DNA from: Pseudomonadota bacterium
GTDB taxonomy: Bacteria; Pseudomonadota; Gammaproteobacteria; Burkholderiales; Thiobacillaceae
NCBI GenBank assembly: GCA_030690985.1
Contig: JAUYFG010000310.1
Location: 1-43,775 of the forward strand
Direction: 5' to 3'
Length of the DNA stretch: 43,775 nucleotides
Within the stretch, counting starts at the first letter, position 1. The number at the start of each line of letters is the position of its first letter. Position numbers and translations under genes: made by a program. The notes under the pieces are model-generated. The model was not told the DNA's origin, did no database searches, and saw nothing but the letters and a program-made list of their open reading frames with translations. Below are positions 40,608 to 43,775 of this stretch, piece after piece.

Positions 40608-43294
40608 GTGAGGTGCGTGAACTCATGCTTCTGCTCGCCCTCGGCGCGCGCCTTCCACGGGTCCACCTGCACGGGCTTCTGAGAAATCAGGAAGCGTTCG
40701 GCCAGCAACTTGCGATTGCCTTCGTCTTCCACCAATCTGGCCTTGATGTGCGCCAGGCCGACCCGTTCCACCCAGGGTGCGGTGCGTTCCAGGTAGTGAG
40801 CTTCCTCGCGGTAGAGCTGGGCGAAGGCGCCGGCGAACTCCAGCACCTGCTCCTCGGTTTCCACCTTGGAGAGCAGATCGGTGACGCGCACCTTGATGCC
40901 GCCGTTGCCGCCGACATGCAGCTCGTAGCCGGAATCGACGCAGACCACGCCGAAATCCTTGATGGTGGCTTCGGCGCAATTCCTTGGACAACCCGACACC
41001 GCCAGCTTGTACTTGTGCGGCATCCAGGAACCCCAGGTGAGTTGTTCCAGCTTCACCCCCAGGCCGGTGGAATCCTGGGTGCCGAAGCGGCACCACTTGG
41101 CGCCGACACAGGTTTTCACCGTGCGCATGGCCTTGCCGTAGGCGTGGCCGGAGACAAAACCGGCGGCGGAGAGGTCAGCCCACATGGCCGGCAAGTCTTC
41201 CTTCTTCACCCCGAACAGGTCGATACGCTGGCCGCCGGTGACTTTCATTTCCGGCACGTTGAATTTCTCCGCCACATCGGCGATGGCGCGCAGTTCTTTG
41301 GGGTTGGTGAGGCCGCCCCACATCCGAGGCACCACCGAGAAGCTGCCGTCTTTCTGAATGTTGCCGTGGGCGCGTTCGTTGATGTAACGCGACTGGGCAT
41401 CGTCCTGATATTCGGTCGGCCAGGCGCAGAGCAGGTAATAGTTGAGCGCGGGGCGGCACTTGGCGCAGCCGTCCGGCGTCTTCCAGTCCATGAAACGCAG
41501 CGTTTCGGGCAGGGTCTTCAGGTCGTTCGCGACGATGGCGGCACGGATTTCGTCGTGGCTGTACTCGGTGCAGCCGCACAGCGGTTTCTTCGAGGGCGCC
41601 ACGGAATAGTCACCGCCCACGGTGGCCGCCAGGATGGTTTCCACCAGGCCGGTGCAGGAGCCGCAGGAGCCGGAGGCCTTGGTATGGGCGCGCACCTCGT
41701 CCAGGGTGAACAGCTTCTTCTCGCGCACGGCCTTGATGATGTCGCCCTTGCAGACGCCGTTGCAGCCGCAGATTTCGGTGCTGTCGGGCATCGCCATGAT
41801 CCGGGTCTTCTCGTCGCCGTGGCCGCCGCCGTGTCCACTATCGCCGAGGTGGTGGCGGCCGAACAAGAGCTTGTCGCGGAAGTCGGAGACATCGGTGTGG
41901 TCGCGCATCAGCTCGAAGTACCAGGTGCCATCGAGGGTGTCGCCGTAGAGCACGGCACCGGCCAGTTGGTTGTCCTTCAGCACCAGCTTCTTGTAGGAAC
42001 CGCGCCCGACGTCCTGGAACACGATTTCCTCATGCCCCTTGCCACCCATGAAGTTGCCGGCGGAGAACAGGTCGATGCCGGTGACTTTCAGCTTGGTCGA
42101 GGTCATCGAGCCGCCGTATTGCGCCACGCCGTGTTCCGCCAGATGGTTGGCGCATACCTTGGCTTGCTCGAACAGGGGTGCTACCAGGCCATAGGCGATG
42201 CCGCGATGGCTGACGCATTCGCCCACGGCATAGATGCGCGGGTCATAGGTCTGCATGGTGTCGTTGACCACCAGGCCACGGTTGCAATAAAGGCCGGCGG
42301 ATTCGGCCAGGGCGGTGTTGGGGCGGATGCCGACCGCCATCACCACCAGGTCGGCGGGGATTTCGGAGCCGTCGTTGAAGCGGATGGCGCCGACGCGCGA
42401 GCCATCCGTAGGAGCGGGCTTGCCCGCGATGCCACCGTCGCCATCGCGGGGAAGCAACGCCGACGTCTGCTTCTTCAGCAAAAACTTCAGCCCTTTCTCT
42501 TCCAGGTTCTTCTGCAACAGGCGCGCGGCCGGTTCGTCCAGTTGCCGGTCGAGCAACCAGTCGCCGATATGCACCACGGAAACCTCCATGCCGCGCAGCT
42601 TCAAGCCATTCGCCGCTTCCAGGCCGAGCAGGCCGCCGCCGATCACCACGGCATTTTTGAATTGCCCGGAGGCGGCAATCATCGCGTCGACGTCGGCGAT
42701 GTCGCGGAAACCGACCACGCCGGGCAGGTCCGCGCCCGGCACCGGCAGGACGAAGGGCTTGGAGCCGGTCGCCAGCAGCATGCGGTCGTAAGCGGCGACG
42801 GTGCCGTCGTCGGCTTCCACGGTGCGGCGCTTGCGGTCGATCTTCACGATCTTCTTGCCGGTATGCAGGGTGATGCCGTTGGCGGCATACCAGTCACGCG
42901 GGTTCAGGATGATCTGTTCCACCGTCTGCTCGCCGGCCAGCACCGGCGACAACATGATGCGGTTGTAGTTGGGGTGTGGCTCATCGCCGAACACCGTGAT
43001 GTCGTAAAGGTCGGGAGCCGACTTGAGCAGCTCTTCCAGGGTGCGCATCCCGGCCATGCCGTTGCCCACCAGTACCAGTTTCATCCGCGCCGCACGGCCG
43101 CCCGAAGGCGCGGATTGCGCCCCCTCGGGGGGCAGCGAAGTCGTTAGTGCTTTAGCGCTTACGAATTCGGCGTCCCCCTGTTGCGGGGGCAGCGGAGCGT
43201 GGGGGTCGTTTATCCGCGCCGCCCGGTCGCCCGAAGGCGCGGATTGCGCCCCCTCGGGGGGCAGCGGAGCGTGGGGGTTGTTCATCGTTGCCAT
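40592..43294 (-). CDS. nirB: NAD(P)H nitrite reductase large subunit NirB
   Basis: Sirohaem nitrite reductase, 900 residues from the ATG at 43294. The order is FAD/NAD(P)-binding domain (LVLVGNGMAGMRTLEEL), two BFD-like [2Fe-2S] regions (CGCNGVCKGDI, CGSCTGL; CGCTEYSHDEI, CAKC), ferredoxin-like halves, then the sirohaem/[4Fe-4S] ligands CVGAKWC and SGCPRNC. Conserved sequence begins only at MKLVLVGNG (ATG 43084). The 70 residues before it are encoded by two family K repeats plus a nested cassette. The strong AGGAAGGA lies before 43294, so that start is preferred. A family C remnant adds PRDGDGGIAGKPAPTDGS (about 280-297). The last residues TVIPA and the TAG come from a family G repeat. Confidence 0.92.
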   Translation of the reverse strand: MATMNNPHAPLPPEGAQSAPSGDRAARINDPHAPLPPQQGDAEFVSAKALTTSLPPEGAQSAPSGGRAARMKLVLVGNGMAGMRTLEELLKSAPDLYDITVFGDEPHPNYNRIMLSPVLAGEQTVEQIILNPRDWYAANGITLHTGKKIVKIDRKRRTVEADDGTVAAYDRMLLATGSKPFVLPVPGADLPGVVGFRDIADVDAMIAASGQFKNAVVIGGGLLGLEAANGLKLRGMEVSVVHIGDWLLDRQLDEPAARLLQKNLEEKGLKFLLKKQTSALLPRDGDGGIAGKPAPTDGSRVGAIRFNDGSEIPADLVVMAVGIRPNTALAESAGLYCNRGLVVNDTMQTYDPRIYAVGECVSHRGIAYGLVAPLFEQAKVCANHLAEHGVAQYGGSMTSTKLKVTGIDLFSAGNFMGGKGHEEIVFQDVGRGSYKKLVLKDNQLAGAVLYGDTLDGTWYFELMRDHTDVSDFRDKLLFGRHHLGDSGHGGGHGDEKTRIMAMPDSTEICGCNGVCKGDIIKAVREKKLFTLDEVRAHTKASGSCGSCTGLVETILAATVGGDYSVAPSKKPLCGCTEYSHDEIRAAIVANDLKTLPETLRFMDWKTPDGCAKCRPALNYYLLCAWPTEYQDDAQSRYINERAHGNIQKDGSFSVVPRMWGGLTNPKELRAIADVAEKFNVPEMKVTGGQRIDLFGVKKEDLPAMWADLSAAGFVSGHAYGKAMRTVKTCVGAKWCRFGTQDSTGLGVKLEQLTWGSWMPHKYKLAVSGCPRNCAEATIKDFGVVCVDSGYELHVGGNGGIKVRVTDLLSKVETEEQVLEFAGAFAQLYREEAHYLERTAPWVERVGLAHIKARLVEDEGNRKLLAERFLISQKPVQVDPWKARAEGEQKHEFTHLTVIPA
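42408..42456. repeat. Degenerate family C repeat inside nirB
   Basis: Left arm GTAGGAGCGGGCTTGCCCGC intact; right arm decayed after ATCGCGGG. It is read in frame on the minus strand as GIAGKPAPT. Confidence 0.8.
43082..43209. repeat. Family K repeat with reversed nested cassette, at the nirB start
   Basis: GC-rich element with TTGCGCCCCCTCGGGGGGCAGCG. A reversed family I cassette (43132-43179) splits it before GAGCGTGGGGG. It adjoins ATGAAA at the conserved nirB start. Confidence 0.75.
43132..43179 (-). repeat. Nested cassette (family I), copy 5, reversed
   Basis: On the minus strand it starts with CCCCGCAACAGGGGGACGCC and ends with CGACTTCGCTGC. It is the most diverged copy and is read in frame in NirB as QQGDAEFVSAKALTT. 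Confidence 0.75.
43212..43284. repeat. Family K repeat, second unit, at the nirB start
   Basis: Direct repeat of the flanking K unit without a cassette. On the minus strand it starts at ATGAACAACCCC just after the likely start codon and ends at the next unit's ATAAACGACCCC. Confidence 0.75.
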
Positions 43295-43400
43295 TTGTAT
43301 TCCTTCCTGTGAAAGTCGTCCCAGAGACCCTCGACTCCCCCCGGAGGGAGGGGTTGAGGGAAACGAGTGCGGCGTGACGCCGCGCCCGTTTCAACAAAAA

Positions 43401-43434
43401 AACGGCATCCGCCCCAAATGGGGAGGACGCCGTT
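43401..43434 (-). terminator. Intrinsic terminator in the nirB leader (attenuator)
   Basis: On the minus strand, arms AACGGC-TCC-CCCC and GGGG-GGA-GCCGTT pair around an ATTT loop, with a G:T pair and one T:C mismatch. They are followed by seven T (43402-43396). It lies about 28 bases into the predicted transcript and 100 bases before the nirB start, so it would stop transcription unless countered. Confidence 0.8.
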
Positions 43435-43441
43435 GTCCAGG

Positions 43442-43457
43442 TTCTCTGAGGCGAGAA
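43442..43457 (-). promoter_or_regulatory. Small 5' hairpin upstream of the leader terminator
   Basis: TTCTC and GAGAA pair around a six-base loop GCCTCA at the very start of the predicted transcript. Position and loop size resemble the first hairpin of two-hairpin antitermination leaders, but the loop lacks the A1/G4 bases known for ANTAR-protein targets. Confidence 0.5.
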
Positions 43458-43471
43458 GTCCGGCAAACAAT

Positions 43472-43489
43472 AAGCAATGCTCATGCCAA
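43472..43489 (-). promoter_or_regulatory. Sigma-54 promoter of the nirB operon
   Basis: Minus strand TTGGCATGAGCATTGCTT matches the -24/-12 consensus TGGCAC-N5-TTGC, with GG and GC exactly 12 bases apart. Transcription should start near 43461-43462, giving a leader of about 170 bases. Confidence 0.8.
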
Positions 43490-43540
43490 GTTCATGTTCA
43501 CAACAAAACCGCGACTTGGAACACGATTTCGCACATCGAT

Positions 43541-43555
43541 GCACCAGATGAGTGC
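43541..43555. promoter_or_regulatory. NtrC-like enhancer site
   Basis: GCACC-N5-AGTGC fits the NtrC dyad GCACY-N5-RGTGC, centred about 85 bases upstream of the predicted start. A neighbouring half site (GCACC at 43561-43565) could form a second, weaker site. Confidence 0.6.
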
Positions 43556-43672
43556 GCGATGCACCGGCATGGGATGGCTCTGCCCCATGCTGATACAGGG
43601 GTTATTGGGGGGCGAAACTTCCCTGCATGGGGTGCACGGCAAATTTGTTCTGACGATAACCCATTGAATTAC

Positions 43673-43775
43673 CGTCATTCCCGCGCAGGCGGGAATCCAG
43701 TGTGTTCATCAAATCAGTTTTTTAACGGCCTGATTAGACGGAGGAATCTGGATTCCCGCCTGCGCGGGAATGACG
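43673..43775. repeat. Palindromic repeat family G, copy 2 (window end)
   Basis: CGTCATTCCCGCGCAGGCGG on the left and complementary CTGGATTCCCGCCTGCGCGG on the right; it ends exactly at the window edge. It lies upstream of the nirB promoter region. Confidence 0.88.

Larger units (their letters stand above)
43295..43775. other. Upstream and leader region of the nirB operon
   Basis: No gene is seen. From right to left it holds a family G repeat, an NtrC-like site, the sigma-54 promoter, the 5' hairpin and leader terminator. A further inverted repeat CCCTC-CCTCC / GGGAG-GAGGG lies at 43329-43361, close to the nirB ribosome-binding sequence. Confidence 0.75.

Noticed and set aside
40613-43147. 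An 844-codon open frame on the plus strand opposite nirB
   Set aside because: Antisense shadow of nirB with repetitive His/Gln/Ala composition; nirB has full domain evidence.
43442-43457. A classical ANTAR/NasR target in the nirB leader
   Set aside because: Two hairpins are present, but the hexaloop GCCTCA lacks the required A1 and G4, so the specific assignment is not supported.

Overview
The window is GC-rich, gene-dense bacterial chromosome with no phage, plasmid, rRNA or tRNA gene that I could recognise. The gene set (ArgJ followed by a DUF815 ATPase, a nitrilase-family gene next to tldD, the order flhB-flhA-flhF-fleN-fliA-motC-motD, and a nirB-nirD-nasA assimilation operon) and the abundant short palindromic repeats point to a betaproteobacterium, perhaps of the Nitrosomonadales/Hydrogenophilales type. 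That placement is an inference from gene content, not a search.

Layout. 0.4-5.1 kb (minus): fatty-acid desaturase coupled to an MscS-family channel, a rhodanese, metA and an orphan ParD-type antitoxin. 5.3-14.3 kb (plus): parE with a tiny overlapping zinc-ribbon gene, dacB, a gene-free AT-rich gap with a cluster of DnaA boxes, priA, a nitrilase-family amidase and tldD. 14.3-17.8 kb (minus): a hybrid histidine kinase and a FIST protein that together resemble the NahK/NosP nitric-oxide pair. 17.9-21.3 kb (plus): argJ, a DUF815 ATPase and two DUF302-like secreted proteins. 21.3-24.0 kb: DyP peroxidase, a 55-aa charged protein and a Tat-type lipoprotein M48 protease. 24.1-32.4 kb (minus): flagellar block. 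32.8-43.3 kb (minus): nirB-nirD-nasA followed by a second NapA/NasA-like molybdoenzyme and a fused ferredoxin/DmsC-type membrane anchor.

The nitrate block is the most interesting functional unit. It starts with a sigma-54 (-24/-12) promoter and an NtrC-like site. The roughly 170-nt leader carries a small 5' hairpin and a strong intrinsic terminator before nirB, the architecture of an attenuated, nitrogen-controlled assimilation operon. The second molybdoenzyme plus membrane anchor could be a quinol-linked partner of NasA, NirB and NirD.

The second theme is repeats. At least ten families of short palindromic elements fill most gene junctions. Some provide the stop codons of metA, the histidine kinase, argJ, flhB and nirB. 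Others are inserted in frame inside nirB, priA and the second molybdoenzyme gene. A roughly 55-bp cassette occurs five times, each time nested inside a different repeat family. At nirB, a repeat insertion at the start codon appears to have left an ATGAA duplication and a 70-residue repeat-encoded N-terminus.
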